DNA from: Variovorax paradoxus | GTDB lineage: Bacteria > Pseudomonadota > Gammaproteobacteria > Burkholderiales > Burkholderiaceae_C | Length of the DNA: 64,000 bases | Direction: 5' to 3' | Assembly: GCF_030815855.1 (NCBI RefSeq) | Contig: NZ_JAUSXG010000001.1 | Coordinates: forward strand, 2,914,001 to 2,978,000 | In this document: positions 48,114-56,939 of the stretch, in pieces | Layout of the letters: each line of letters opens with the position of its first letter | Position numbering within the stretch: position 1 is the first letter of the stretch | Notes under the pieces: model-generated | Told to the model about the DNA's origin: nothing | Databases searched by the model: none | Seen by the model: only the letters and a program-made list of their open reading frames with translations | Program-made: the position numbers and the translations under genes

Positions 48114-49489
48114 CGCTGCGCCTGAAGATCAACCTGATCGTCAGCCTGCTCACGCTGCTGTTCGTTGCGGCCATGCTCGCGCTGCAGGTGCGCGCCATGC
48201 GCGAATCGGTGCATGAAGAAGTCGTGGCGGCCAATCGCGTGGCGGCGCAGCTGCTGAACCGCACCGCCTGGCTCTATGCGGCGCAGGGCACGCCGGCCAT
48301 GCTGTCGTTTCTGCAAGGCGTGGGGCGCGTGCGCTCCAACGACATCACGCTGCTCGACAGCGACGACCGCGTGCTGTACAGCTCGCCCACTTCGGTCTAC
48401 AAGGCCGGGCGCGATGCGCCGGACTGGTTCGCCGGCGTGGTTTCGCCGCCGCCCTCGCAGTTGTCCATTGCCTTTCCGGGCGGCCGGCTCGCGGTGGTTT
48501 CCAACGCTTCGCGCGCCGTGCTCGACGCATGGGACGATTTCGTGCTGCTGATGCTCAGCGCGCTGGGCTTGCTGGCGGTCGTCAACGCGGGCGTGTTCTG
48601 GCTCGTGGGCCGCGCGACGCGCCCGTTCGCGGACATCGTCGATGCACTGAACCAACTCGAGAGCGGCCGCTTCGACGTGGCGCTTCGCGCCCTGCCCGGC
48701 ACCGAGGCCGCAGCCATCGGCGCGGCCTTCAACCGCATGGTCGGCATGCTGCAGCAGCACATCGAGACCGAGCGCCGCGCCGTGCGGGCCGAAGGTCGCC
48801 TGTCGGAAAGCCGCGAGCTCGGCCGCTGGGTCGACCAGAAGATCGAGCAGGAGCGCCGCCTCATCGCGCGCGAGCTGCACGACGAACTGGGGCAGTCGGT
48901 CACCGCGATGCGCAGCATGGCCTTGTCGATCGCGCAGCGCGTGCAGGCGCTCGACCCGCAGGCCGAGCAGGCGGCGCGGCTGATCGCCGAGGAATCTGGC
49001 CGCCTCTACACGGCCATGCACGGCATGATCCCGCGCCTGACGCCGCTGGTGCTCGACAAGTTCGGGCTGGTGGCCGCACTCGAAGACCTGGTGGAGCGAA
49101 CCCGCAACAGCCATGGCGAGGTGCAGATCGACTGGCATCTGGACATCGAGCTCGACCGGCTCCGGCTCGACACCGACACCGCGCTGGTGCTGTACCGCGC
49201 CGCGCAGGAAGGCATCACCAACGCCCTGCGGCACGGCGAGGCGCGCCGTATCGTGCTTGCATTGCAGGGCGACCAACAAACGGTGAAGCTCACGCTGACG
49301 GACGATGGGCACGGCCTTCCCGGCCCTGCCGCTGCAAGGGAAACCAGCACCGGGCACTATGGCCTGCGGTGGCTCGCGGAGCGCATCGACAGCCTGGGCG
49401 GCGAGTTGCGCCTTGAACCCGCCGCGCCCAGCGGTGCCCAATTGACGGTGCGGCTGCCTTTGCCGGCAGCCGCCGCGGAGAACACATGA
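48110..49489 (+). CDS. Membrane sensor histidine kinase, MxbD-like
   Basis: A 459-residue kinase starting with GTG at 48110. Two membrane helices (residues about 7-27 and 145-166) bracket a periplasmic sensor of about 115 residues, followed by HAMP, a HisKA_3 domain with H257 (ELHDELGQS), and HATPase motifs (ALRHGEARR, TDDGHGLPG, GHYGLRWLAERIDS). Its position with pqq and xox genes suggests it senses methanol or a related signal, like MxbDM of Methylorubrum, but orthology cannot be proved here. Confidence 0.88.
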   Translation: MTLRLKINLIVSLLTLLFVAAMLALQVRAMRESVHEEVVAANRVAAQLLNRTAWLYAAQGTPAMLSFLQGVGRVRSNDITLLDSDDRVLYSSPTSVYKAGRDAPDWFAGVVSPPPSQLSIAFPGGRLAVVSNASRAVLDAWDDFVLLMLSALGLLAVVNAGVFWLVGRATRPFADIVDALNQLESGRFDVALRALPGTEAAAIGAAFNRMVGMLQQHIETERRAVRAEGRLSESRELGRWVDQKIEQERRLIARELHDELGQSVTAMRSMALSIAQRVQALDPQAEQAARLIAEESGRLYTAMHGMIPRLTPLVLDKFGLVAALEDLVERTRNSHGEVQIDWHLDIELDRLRLDTDTALVLYRAAQEGITNALRHGEARRIVLALQGDQQTVKLTLTDDGHGLPGPAAARETSTGHYGLRWLAERIDSLGGELRLEPAAPSGAQLTVRLPLPAAAAENT

Positions 49490-50133
49490 CCCAGGCGACT
49501 CAGCCGATTCGAGTGATGCTGGTGGACGACCACGCGCTGGTGCGCATGGGCTTTCGCATGCTGCTGGCCGACGCGCAGATCGAAGTGGCGGCCGAAGCCG
49601 ACACCGGCGAACAGGCCTGCCAGGACTATCCGCAGGTGCGGCCCGACCTGGTGGTGATGGACCTTTCGATGCCCGGCATGGGCGGCCTCGAAGCCCTGCG
49701 GCGCCTGCTGGCCCACGACCCCAAAGCGCGCGTGCTGGCGTTGTCGGCACATGAAGACACCATTCATCCGCGCCGCGTGCTGCGGGCCGGCGCACTCGGC
49801 TACCTGGCCAAGCGCAGCGCGCCCGACGCGCTGATTGCCGCCGTGAAGGCGGTGGCGCGGGGCGAGCGCTACATCGACGCCAACACTGCGCAGGCGCTCG
49901 CGACGGCGCAGATCGAGGGCGAAGCCAACCCGGCCGACCTGCTCAGCGAGCGCGAGTTCTCGGTCTTCATCCAACTCGCGCGCGGCATGACGGTAGCGCA
50001 GATTGCGAGCACGCTGAACCTTTCGCTCAGCACGGTCGGTTCGCACCTTTACCGCGTGAAGCAGAAGCTCGGCGCCACGAACCAGGCCGAGCTGACGTGG
50101 GTGGCGCTGCGGTGGGGGTTGATCCAGGTGTAG
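49486..50133 (+). CDS. NarL/LuxR-family response regulator, MxbM-like
   Basis: A 215-residue regulator. The receiver domain has D14-D15 in MLVDDHALVR and phospho-acceptor D59 (VVMDLSMPG). The C-terminal LuxR helix-turn-helix is seen in EREFSVFIQLARGMTVAQIASTLNLS. It overlaps the kinase by 4 bases, so the two form a pair. It ends one base before the HAD gene ends on the other strand. It probably regulates the surrounding methanol genes. Confidence 0.92.
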   Translation: MTQATQPIRVMLVDDHALVRMGFRMLLADAQIEVAAEADTGEQACQDYPQVRPDLVVMDLSMPGMGGLEALRRLLAHDPKARVLALSAHEDTIHPRRVLRAGALGYLAKRSAPDALIAAVKAVARGERYIDANTAQALATAQIEGEANPADLLSEREFSVFIQLARGMTVAQIASTLNLSLSTVGSHLYRVKQKLGATNQAELTWVALRWGLIQV

Positions 50134-50134
50134 C

Positions 50135-50791
50135 TCAGCTGCGCTCGAGAATCGGCCAGCCGGATTGCAACGCCCGCGCGCGCAGGCGTTCATCCGGGGC
50201 CACTGCCACAGGGTCCGATACCGCCTCCAGCAACGGCAAGTCGCTCGCCGAATCGGAATAGAACCACGACTGCTCGAGCGCATCGAGCCGCGTGCCATGC
50301 AGCGCCAACCACTGGTTCACATGCGCCAGCTTGTGAACCCCGAAGCACGGGTCGCCATCGATGCCGCCGTCGAGCGTGTCGTCGATCACCAGCGAGCGCG
50401 TGGCCAGCACGTCGGCCACGCCGAACACCCGGCCGAAGGGCTCGGCGATGAAGCGGGTGGTCGCGGTCACGATGGCGCAGAGGTGGCCCGCGGCCTGGTG
50501 CTTTCGCACCAGCGCGCGCATCGCCTCGGGCACCCGCGGCGCCATCTCGGCCTCGAACTCCGCGGCCCACTGCCGGAGCCTGAGCATCCCGAAGCTCGCC
50601 AGCGGCGCAACGCTGACGCGATGCAGCTCGCGGATGTCGAGCGTGCCGTCCAAGTACTGCTGGCAATAGCCGAGGTAGACCGTTTCGGCATCCGCCGGGA
50701 GCACGCCGCGCGCCACCAGGAAGCGCGTCCAGGCCATGCCGCTGTCGAACGGAATCAGCGTGTGATCGAGATCGAACAGCGCCAGCTTCAT
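50135..50791 (-). CDS. HAD-IB phosphatase
   Basis: A 218-residue HAD hydrolase of the SerB-like subfamily. Motif I is LFDLDHTLIPFD (with the second aspartate as usual), motif II is IVTATTRF, the lysine is in GVHKLAHVN, and motif III is YSDSASDLPLLEAVSDP. It is the last gene of the minus-strand fhc operon, 31 bases after pabBC. Because bacterial H4MPT is the dephospho form, a phosphatase here could remove the phosphate in the pathway; this is inference. A phosphoserine phosphatase role is the family default. Confidence 0.82.
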   Translation of the reverse strand: MKLALFDLDHTLIPFDSGMAWTRFLVARGVLPADAETVYLGYCQQYLDGTLDIRELHRVSVAPLASFGMLRLRQWAAEFEAEMAPRVPEAMRALVRKHQAAGHLCAIVTATTRFIAEPFGRVFGVADVLATRSLVIDDTLDGGIDGDPCFGVHKLAHVNQWLALHGTRLDALEQSWFYSDSASDLPLLEAVSDPVAVAPDERLRARALQSGWPILERS

Positions 50792-50822
50792 TGCGGGACC
50801 GACAGCGAACTGCGCATCGGCA

Positions 50823-52760
50823 TCAAGCAGCAGCAGCAGCCGAAGCCTCTTGCGGCCGCAGCTGAGACTCAGTGAGCAACTGCGCCGGCAGCACGCCGCG
50901 CAACGCGTTGCACACCACGAGCTTCTGTGCCGCTTGCAGGTCTTGCAGAGACAGGCTGCGCTCCGCGGCTTCCCAGATGGAGTCTTCGATCAGCACGCCG
51001 CGCATCACGCCGGGCAGCGCACCGTCGGAAACGGGCGGTGTCCACCAGCGACCGTCGATGCGTGCAAAGAGCGTGCTGCGCCCGCCTTCGACAAGCCGGC
51101 CGTCCTCCGTGAAGAACAGGCTGTCGAAGGCGCCGGCGCGTTCCGCGGCGCGCACGCCAGCATCGTAGTGCTGGCGCACGGTGGTCTTGAAGGCGGCCAG
51201 CGGATTGGCATTGGGCAAGCGCTGGTCCGCAACAACGAGCTTGACCGCGCCCGGAGGCAACGGCGGCAACGGGGAGTGCGTGATGCCGATGCGCCCGTCG
51301 TGCGCAAGCGCCAGGCGCAGCCGCGACGGCTGGCTGGGCGACAGTGCGGGCAATGCTTCTTGCAGCGCCTCCATTGCGGCATCGCGGCTGAACCTGAAGC
51401 CCAGCGCACGCGCGCTGCCCGCCAGCCGGCCCAGGTGCCGGTCCAGGTAGCGGATGCCTTCGCGCGGTGTGACCAGCATGGTTTCGAAGAGCTCGAAACC
51501 GGGATCGAGGGCGGTGAGAAAGCGCGCCTTGAGCAGGCACTCCTCGAACTCGTCGGCCGCGACGCTGTCTTGCACGATGCCAGCGCCGATGCCCAGGCGC
51601 AGCGGCCGCAAGCCCTCGCATTCCGCGCCCAGCGTGAGCGTGCGAATGGCCACCGAGAGGCAGAAGTCGCCGATGGCCTCGCCTTGCGCCGGCGCATCGA
51701 CCCAGCCGATGGCGCCGCAGTAAAGGCCGCGCGACGTGCTCTCGAGTTCGGCGATCCATTCCATGGTGCGATGCTTGGGCGCACCGGTGATGGAGCCGCA
51801 GGGAAACACCGCGCGCAGCAGCTCGGGCATGCCGACGCCTGCCCGCAGCGTCGCCTGCACGGTCGAGGTCATCTGGAACACGGTGGCGTAGGGCTCGATG
51901 GCGAAGAGCGTCGGCACCTTGACAGAACCGACCTCGGCCACGCGGCCGATGTCGTTGCGCAACAGGTCGACGATCATCACGTTCTCGGCCCGGTTCTTGG
52001 TGTCGACCGAGAGCAGGCGCGCCATTTCGCTGTCGCCTTCGGGCGCATCGACGCGCGCCGCGGTGCCTTTCATGGGGCGCGCGGTGAGCACGCCGGCGTC
52101 GTTCCGCAGGAAGAGTTCGGGCGAGCAGGAGAGCACGTGGGTGGTTTCCTCCGCCGGGTCGTTCTCGCCGGCCGTGCCGGTGCTTTCCGGCAGCGCGATC
52201 AGCGCGCCATAGGCCACCGGCTGCCGCTCGCGCAGCCGGCGGTACAAAGCAACGGGCGAACCATAGCTTCGTCCATGCAGCCGGTACGTGAAGTTGACCT
52301 GGTAGGTCTCGCCCGCGGCGATGGCTTCGTGAATGCGCGCGATGGCCTCGGTGAAGGCGGGTTCGTCGATGCTGGGCTGCAGGTCCATCACGCCGGCGGG
52401 CTGCGAGATGCCGGCTTCATGCGCTTCGCCGGCCTCGCGCCGTTCGAGCTTTTCCAGCCAGGTGCCGGCCTCGCCGGCCGAGAGCCTGGCGCAGTCGCGG
52501 AACATCAACACGCGCAGTGCCGAAGCGTCGTTCGGCGCGAGCCGTGCCTGCCCCGCATGCAACAGCTTGGCGCCCCATTCGTAGTCGGCCAGCAGCACCG
52601 CATGCAGGCCCTGGCGCAAATCGGCATCGACCCGCGCCCACATGTCGGCGAGGCCGGCCGCATCGGTGCAGCGGTGCTCGCGGACGAACCCGGTATGCAG
52701 CCGGCTCGTGGGCCGCTCCGGCGTCGAGCCGCAGTCGTCGAGAAGCGCGAAAGATGGCAA
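50823..52760 (-). CDS. pabBC: Aminodeoxychorismate synthase component I fused to aminodeoxychorismate lyase
   Basis: A 645-residue bifunctional protein for p-aminobenzoate. Residues to about 395 are PabB: SCSPELFLR, the ARPMKGTAAR motif, DLLRNDIGRV and FPCGSITGAPK. The C-terminal part is PabC-like, class IV aminotransferase fold: FELFETMLVTPREG and the catalytic lysine region NPLAAFKTTVRQHYD. The most likely start is TTG at 52760, six bases after GGAG, overlapping the tail of the Fae-like gene; no ATG is near. pABA is used both for folate and for H4MPT, which explains its place in this cluster. Confidence 0.87.
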   Translation of the reverse strand: MPSFALLDDCGSTPERPTSRLHTGFVREHRCTDAAGLADMWARVDADLRQGLHAVLLADYEWGAKLLHAGQARLAPNDASALRVLMFRDCARLSAGEAGTWLEKLERREAGEAHEAGISQPAGVMDLQPSIDEPAFTEAIARIHEAIAAGETYQVNFTYRLHGRSYGSPVALYRRLRERQPVAYGALIALPESTGTAGENDPAEETTHVLSCSPELFLRNDAGVLTARPMKGTAARVDAPEGDSEMARLLSVDTKNRAENVMIVDLLRNDIGRVAEVGSVKVPTLFAIEPYATVFQMTSTVQATLRAGVGMPELLRAVFPCGSITGAPKHRTMEWIAELESTSRGLYCGAIGWVDAPAQGEAIGDFCLSVAIRTLTLGAECEGLRPLRLGIGAGIVQDSVAADEFEECLLKARFLTALDPGFELFETMLVTPREGIRYLDRHLGRLAGSARALGFRFSRDAAMEALQEALPALSPSQPSRLRLALAHDGRIGITHSPLPPLPPGAVKLVVADQRLPNANPLAAFKTTVRQHYDAGVRAAERAGAFDSLFFTEDGRLVEGGRSTLFARIDGRWWTPPVSDGALPGVMRGVLIEDSIWEAAERSLSLQDLQAAQKLVVCNALRGVLPAQLLTESQLRPQEASAAAAA

Positions 52761-52762
52761 GG

Positions 52763-53296
52763 TCAGCTCCAGTCGTCCATGTCGTGCTTGATGCGATGGC
52801 GGTTGGCAATCAGCTCGTCGACCGAGGGCTCGTTGTTCAGCGCGCGCCGGATGGCCAGCTTGGTGGCTTCGTAGTTGGTACGGTACATGTCTTTCTTGTC
52901 GAGGTCCTGGTCTTTGGCGCAGCGCGGATCGATCCACACCAGGCTGATGATGCACAGCGAGTTGGCGTGTTCCCTGGGGATGATGCCTTCGATCAGGCAA
53001 TCGACCACCGCGTCGGCCGTTGCGCTCTGCACCACGCCGCCGAACAGGTCGATGTTGCCCACATCCTTCAGCGTGACCTTGGGCACCATGATCGTGGCCG
53101 GCCGCACGAGCTGGTTGCACGCACGGATCGCGAACATCGCGGTATGGCCCTTGCTCTGCGCCATCATATTGGCGAAGGCCTGGCCCACGGGCCCGTCTGT
53201 CGCGCCGATCAGGATCTCTGGCATGGCGTCGGTGAACTGGCCCTCCCTGGCAAGAACGGTGGCTTCGCCTGCATGGAAAAGATAAGGGTGCGTCAT
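52763..53296 (-). CDS. Fae-like protein (formaldehyde-activating enzyme homologue) without the usual catalytic histidine
   Basis: A 177-residue Fae-family protein. Canonical Fae condenses formaldehyde with H4MPT to methylene-H4MPT. The family segments GEATV, EGIIPREHANSLCI and NYEATKLAIRRALN are present. Aligned by eye, the N-terminal segment that carries the catalytic histidine in Fae (VAHIDLIIG) reads TDAMPEILIG here, so the histidine is lost, and this segment is about three residues longer. It therefore looks like one of the Fae homologues of uncertain activity (Fae2/Fae3 type). It sits 42 bases after fhcC and two bases before pabBC. Confidence 0.82.
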   Translation of the reverse strand: MTHPYLFHAGEATVLAREGQFTDAMPEILIGATDGPVGQAFANMMAQSKGHTAMFAIRACNQLVRPATIMVPKVTLKDVGNIDLFGGVVQSATADAVVDCLIEGIIPREHANSLCIISLVWIDPRCAKDQDLDKKDMYRTNYEATKLAIRRALNNEPSVDELIANRHRIKHDMDDWS

Positions 53297-53338
53297 ATGG
53301 AGAGTATCCGGAGGGTTTGAAAAGCCTTGGGGCGAGTC

Positions 53339-54166
53339 TCAAAGGCAGATGAGAAGCTCGCCTTTGCCGTCGGCCGAGAGATCGCCCAGGTGGCGTTCGA
53401 TGCGGCGTGCGGGCAAGCCGCTGAAAAGTCCGCCGTGGCGCGCGAGGTCGCGTGCCAGCAGCGCCCAGAACACCGGAGTCGCGGCGCGGTTGGGCACGAA
53501 GGTCAGCGCCGTCCGGAGGCCTTCCGGCAGGGCCGCTCCCGCCTCGGCGAAGACGATGCTGCCGCGGCGCATGCCATAGCCCGCATGCGCGCCGACATGC
53601 CCGCCCACGGCGATCGTACCCGCCACCATGCGCGAACCCAGGAACGCGCCCGTGCCGCCATGAACCAGCGCGGTGCCGCGGCGCATGCGGTCGCCGAAGC
53701 GCTCGCCCGCGTTGCCGTGAACGACGAAGGTGCCGCCGCGCATGCCGTCCATGCTGCCGGGCAGGGTACTCGCGGCGAAATCGCCAACGTCGCCCGCCAC
53801 CGTGAGCATGCCGCCCGCCATTTCGCAGGCGGCCAGCAAGCCGGCACGGCCTTCGATGCGCAGCTCGCCGCCGCGCATGCAGCCGCCCGCATAGTGGCCC
53901 GCATGGCCGTCGACGCGAATGCGGCCACCGTCCATCTGCCAGCCGATGCGGTCGAAGCGCTCTAGGTTGCCCTCGAAATGCAGCACGCCCTCCTCGCCCG
54001 GCGTGATGTCGAACAGCTCGGCCAGCGCCAGCATCTCGTTGCCGTGTCCCACGGGCAGCTGCCCGACCTGCGCAGCCGACAGTTGTGCAAGCGCAACCGG
54101 CACGATGCCGCGCAGATCGACGCGCAATGCGGGCATCTGCCGCAGCCTGAAATGCCATCCGCTCAT
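53339..54166 (-). CDS. fhcC: Formyltransferase/hydrolase complex subunit C
   Basis: A 275-residue protein similar to FwdC (formylmethanofuran dehydrogenase subunit C). The beta-helix GxxxxG repeat pattern is visible: GGMLTVAGDVGDFAAS, GGTFVVHGNAGERFG, GTALVHGGTGAFLGSR and GTIAVGGHVGAHAG. It is a structural subunit of the complex that hydrolyses formyl-methanofuran to formate. Its ATG overlaps the stop of a 20-codon ORF from the 59-bp tandem repeat (54163-54166). Confidence 0.93.
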   Translation of the reverse strand: MSGWHFRLRQMPALRVDLRGIVPVALAQLSAAQVGQLPVGHGNEMLALAELFDITPGEEGVLHFEGNLERFDRIGWQMDGGRIRVDGHAGHYAGGCMRGGELRIEGRAGLLAACEMAGGMLTVAGDVGDFAASTLPGSMDGMRGGTFVVHGNAGERFGDRMRRGTALVHGGTGAFLGSRMVAGTIAVGGHVGAHAGYGMRRGSIVFAEAGAALPEGLRTALTFVPNRAATPVFWALLARDLARHGGLFSGLPARRIERHLGDLSADGKGELLICL

Positions 54167-54279
54167 AACGCAACCTCCGCGCTGCGCGCTGCGGTATTCG
54201 CCTTGGGAGCGGCCCGGCGGCTCATAACGCAACCTCCGCGCTGCGCGCTGCGGTATTCGCCTTGGGAGCGGCCCGGCGG
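54162..54279. repeat. Exact 59-bp tandem duplication between fhcD and fhcC, making two 20-codon ORFs
   Basis: The unit at 54162-54220 is repeated exactly at 54221-54279, and the first five bases (CTCAT) recur at 54280. On the minus strand each unit starts at ATGAGC and ends with GGAGGTTGCGTT, an RBS placed before the next ATG. Because 59 is three less four plus twenty-one codons, each unit carries MSRRAAPKANTAARSAEVAL and a stop TGA that overlaps the next ATG: ORFs 54222-54284 and 54163-54225. The fhcD stop overlaps the first ATG, and the second ORF's stop overlaps the fhcC ATG. Translation could thus pass through two tiny ORFs. Confidence 0.9.
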
Positions 54280-54280
54280 C

Positions 54281-55243
54281 TCATGGCGAATCTCCCGCGC
54301 CAAGCAGCTTGTGCAAGTGGAAATGGAAGGGGCCCAGCTTGCCGCCGTAGTTGCCGGCGGAGATGCGCAGCAGCCCGCCGGCCGGCCCGATGGCGATGGC
54401 GGCCTCCATGCCGACGCGCATGGCGGCGGCCACGTCGGCTTCGGTCAGGCCGTCGATCACGATTTCCATCACGCAGCCGATCTCCTCGGTGGATGCAGCA
54501 CCACGGCCTGCCAGTTCGCTGTGGGCCACGAGGCCCACGAGGCTGGGGCAGAAGGCGTCGTTGGTCGAGGCATTCAGGTTCGCGTAGCGGCTGCCGACCT
54601 TCGAGCCCGAGCGCACCACGCCGCCTGGAAACGGCATGACCACGTTGGGCAGCCGCTTCATCGCCGCCACGGCAGCCTCGGAGGCAGCCAATGCGCCATC
54701 GGTGTCGCGCGCCAGCAGCAGCAGGTTGCCGCCGCCGACCGCCTTGACCACGGGCGTATCTTCCTGTGCGACGAATTCGCCGTCCATCACCGGCACGCGC
54801 CAGTAGCGCACGCCGTCGATCACCTTCGAAATCTGCCAGCCGTCGCCGAAGAAGCGCAGGTTCTTGCCGAGCGCGGCCACGTCGCTGCCGGCATGGCGCG
54901 GCAGGCCGGCGAACACCGCCGTGGTCGGGCAGGTCAGCACGCACTGGCCCACGCGGCGCTCGAGCTGCTTGCCAAGCTCCTTGCCCGACATGGAGAACAT
55001 CAGCACGCTCACGCCCGGCCGGCCATCGGGCGTCTCGCTCGGGCTCAGCTCGCGCTCGATGCCGGCCTCGCAACCGCAGGCGATGACCGAGGTCGCGAAG
55101 CCCGTGGCGGACACCGCCGCATGGCGCGCCCATTCGAGGGTGTGCGCCGTAATGACGATGCGCGTGGCCTTCATCGGAAAGGCCTCTGCAAAGGTTTCGT
55201 CGACGACGACGCCGTTGCGTTGCAGGGGCGGCGCCGCCGTCAT
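54281..55243 (-). CDS. fhcD: Formyltransferase/hydrolase complex subunit D
   Basis: A 320-residue protein homologous to formylmethanofuran:H4MPT formyltransferase (Ftr). Segments include NGVVVDETFAEAFPMKATRI, CPTTAVF, GRRAD-like positions, VPVMDGEF and FPGGVVRSGSKVGSRY. It transfers the formyl group from formyl-H4MPT to methanofuran. The start is ATG 55243, 13 bases after the fhcA stop; RBS near AGGCGGGTGCGGC is weak. The gene is a little longer than archaeal Ftr (about 300). Confidence 0.95.
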   Translation of the reverse strand: MTAAPPLQRNGVVVDETFAEAFPMKATRIVITAHTLEWARHAAVSATGFATSVIACGCEAGIERELSPSETPDGRPGVSVLMFSMSGKELGKQLERRVGQCVLTCPTTAVFAGLPRHAGSDVAALGKNLRFFGDGWQISKVIDGVRYWRVPVMDGEFVAQEDTPVVKAVGGGNLLLLARDTDGALAASEAAVAAMKRLPNVVMPFPGGVVRSGSKVGSRYANLNASTNDAFCPSLVGLVAHSELAGRGAASTEEIGCVMEIVIDGLTEADVAAAMRVGMEAAIAIGPAGGLLRISAGNYGGKLGPFHFHLHKLLGAGDSP

Positions 55244-55256
55244 GCCGCACCCGCCT

Positions 55257-56939
55257 TCATGACGACGTCTCCTGGAAACACGCGGCGGGCAGCAGGCGCC
55301 CGCCGTTGCAGCATTGGCACAGCTCGTCGTGGCCGATCGCGATGTGGTCGAAATTGACCGAACCCTGCGCCGCGAGATGCCGGCGCAGCCGCTGCTCGAT
55401 GCCCCGGTCGTAGTCCGGCGCGACGAAGTGCGTGCCGCCCACCGGCGCCGCCGTGACGCGCCCGGCGCGCGAGACCAGTGCGCCGTCCTTGAACACATAC
55501 TCGGGCGTTGCGAACATCGCCTCGCGGTCGGCGTTCTCGCGGTACACCGCGATGTCGGCCGCGGCGCCCGCGCCCAGGTGGCCGCGGTCGCGCAACCCCA
55601 GCAGGCGCGCAGGGCCGGCGCGGGTCATGATCGCGATCTCGTAGAGCGTCAGTTCGCGCGTGATCGAGCGCAGCGCCGCCTGGTCCGCCACTTCGGGGTG
55701 CAGCTTGGCCAGTTGCTCCGCGCGAAAGCTGCGGTCCATCAACAGGCGGATCAGGTGCGGATAGCTCGTGAACGGGCCGCCGTTGGGATGGTCGGTGGTC
55801 AGCACCACGCGCCACGGATCGTCGACCAGCAGAAAGATCTCCAGCCCGATCACCCACTGGAGCGCATTCACATAGCTTTGCTCGCGGTAGCGGAACGGCA
55901 CCACGCCGCAGCCGGCTTCGCACTCGATGTCGGCGCCGATCCACTTGCGCGGATCGGCCAGGCCCGATTGCGCGTGCTGCCGCATGGTGTCGCCCGAGGC
56001 CGTGACGGTCTGGCCGAACATGATCTGGCCCACGTCGATGCTGACGTTCTTGTTCGCGTTCACTACCTCCGCCAACTGCAGCGCCGCGGAAGAGAACTTC
56101 TTCGGTCCCTCGGTGCCGTAGGCATGGAACTGGATGTGCGTGAGGTGGCCGGGCAAGCCGTCCAGTGCGGCGATGGTGTCGAGCGTCGACTGGATGTTGC
56201 CCGCCACCCCCAGGTTGCTGCCGTGGATGTGCAGCGGATGCGGCACGCCGAGTTCGCGCAGTGCGCGCGCCAGCGTGTGCACCACCTGCCGCGGCGTGAC
56301 CTGCCAGTGCACGTGGTTCTCGTCGACGTCGAGCTTGCGCTGGTTGAACTTGAAGGCCGAGATGCCGCCGGGGTTCACCACCTTCACGCCCATCGCTTTG
56401 CTGGCGTTGATGGTCCAGCCTGCATAGTCTCGGATGCGTTCGAAATCCCAGCGCTCGGCCAGCATGCGCAGAAACAGTTCGTCGTTGCCGAGCATCACGT
56501 ACGCGCCGTGGTCGAGGATGGGCGTGTCGCCCATCTCCATGTGCGTGTGGCGCGCGTTGCAGGCCATCATGGCCGGCTCGAAGGCCGCCGTGTAGCCCAT
56601 CTCGACGTAGCGGTAGCCGGTGGCCAGCGTTCCGGGCGTGCAGGTGCCGCACGACGCGAGCTCGAGCACGTTGTCGGGCAGCGCAAGGGGGTTCGCGTTG
56701 GCGCGGTGGTCTTCGGGCATGAGCATGCGCGCAAGATTGACTTTGCCGCCGCCGATGTGGGTGTGCATGTCGATGCCGCCGGCCATCACGATGCAGCCAC
56801 CGAGGTCGATCTCCTCGGTCGCGACCTCGTTCGGCGCGAGGTCCACCATGCGGCCGTCGCGCAGGTACAGGTCGCGCACCTCGTCGCAGCCGTTCGTGGG
56901 GTCGATGACGCGGCCGCCGCGCAAGCGAAGCGTGGTCAT
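55257..56939 (-). CDS. fhcA: Formyltransferase/hydrolase complex subunit A
   Basis: A 560-residue amidohydrolase-family protein homologous to FwdA/FmdA. The metal ligands are HxH in GIDMHTHIGGG; later histidines fit LHIHGSN and HIQFHAYGTEG, and LTTDHPNGG supplies the catalytic aspartate. It hydrolyses formyl-methanofuran to formate and methanofuran, the last step of the H4MPT route. It overlaps fhcB by 4 bases. The frame runs on upstream inside fhcB but the ATG at 56939 starts the conserved sequence. Confidence 0.96.
   Translation of the reverse strand: MTTLRLRGGRVIDPTNGCDEVRDLYLRDGRMVDLAPNEVATEEIDLGGCIVMAGGIDMHTHIGGGKVNLARMLMPEDHRANANPLALPDNVLELASCGTCTPGTLATGYRYVEMGYTAAFEPAMMACNARHTHMEMGDTPILDHGAYVMLGNDELFLRMLAERWDFERIRDYAGWTINASKAMGVKVVNPGGISAFKFNQRKLDVDENHVHWQVTPRQVVHTLARALRELGVPHPLHIHGSNLGVAGNIQSTLDTIAALDGLPGHLTHIQFHAYGTEGPKKFSSAALQLAEVVNANKNVSIDVGQIMFGQTVTASGDTMRQHAQSGLADPRKWIGADIECEAGCGVVPFRYREQSYVNALQWVIGLEIFLLVDDPWRVVLTTDHPNGGPFTSYPHLIRLLMDRSFRAEQLAKLHPEVADQAALRSITRELTLYEIAIMTRAGPARLLGLRDRGHLGAGAAADIAVYRENADREAMFATPEYVFKDGALVSRAGRVTAAPVGGTHFVAPDYDRGIEQRLRRHLAAQGSVNFDHIAIGHDELCQCCNGGRLLPAACFQETSS

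Noticed and set aside
54162..54279. CRISPR-like repeat
   Set aside because: The two copies are directly adjacent without spacers, and the unit is 59 bp; it is a tandem duplication.
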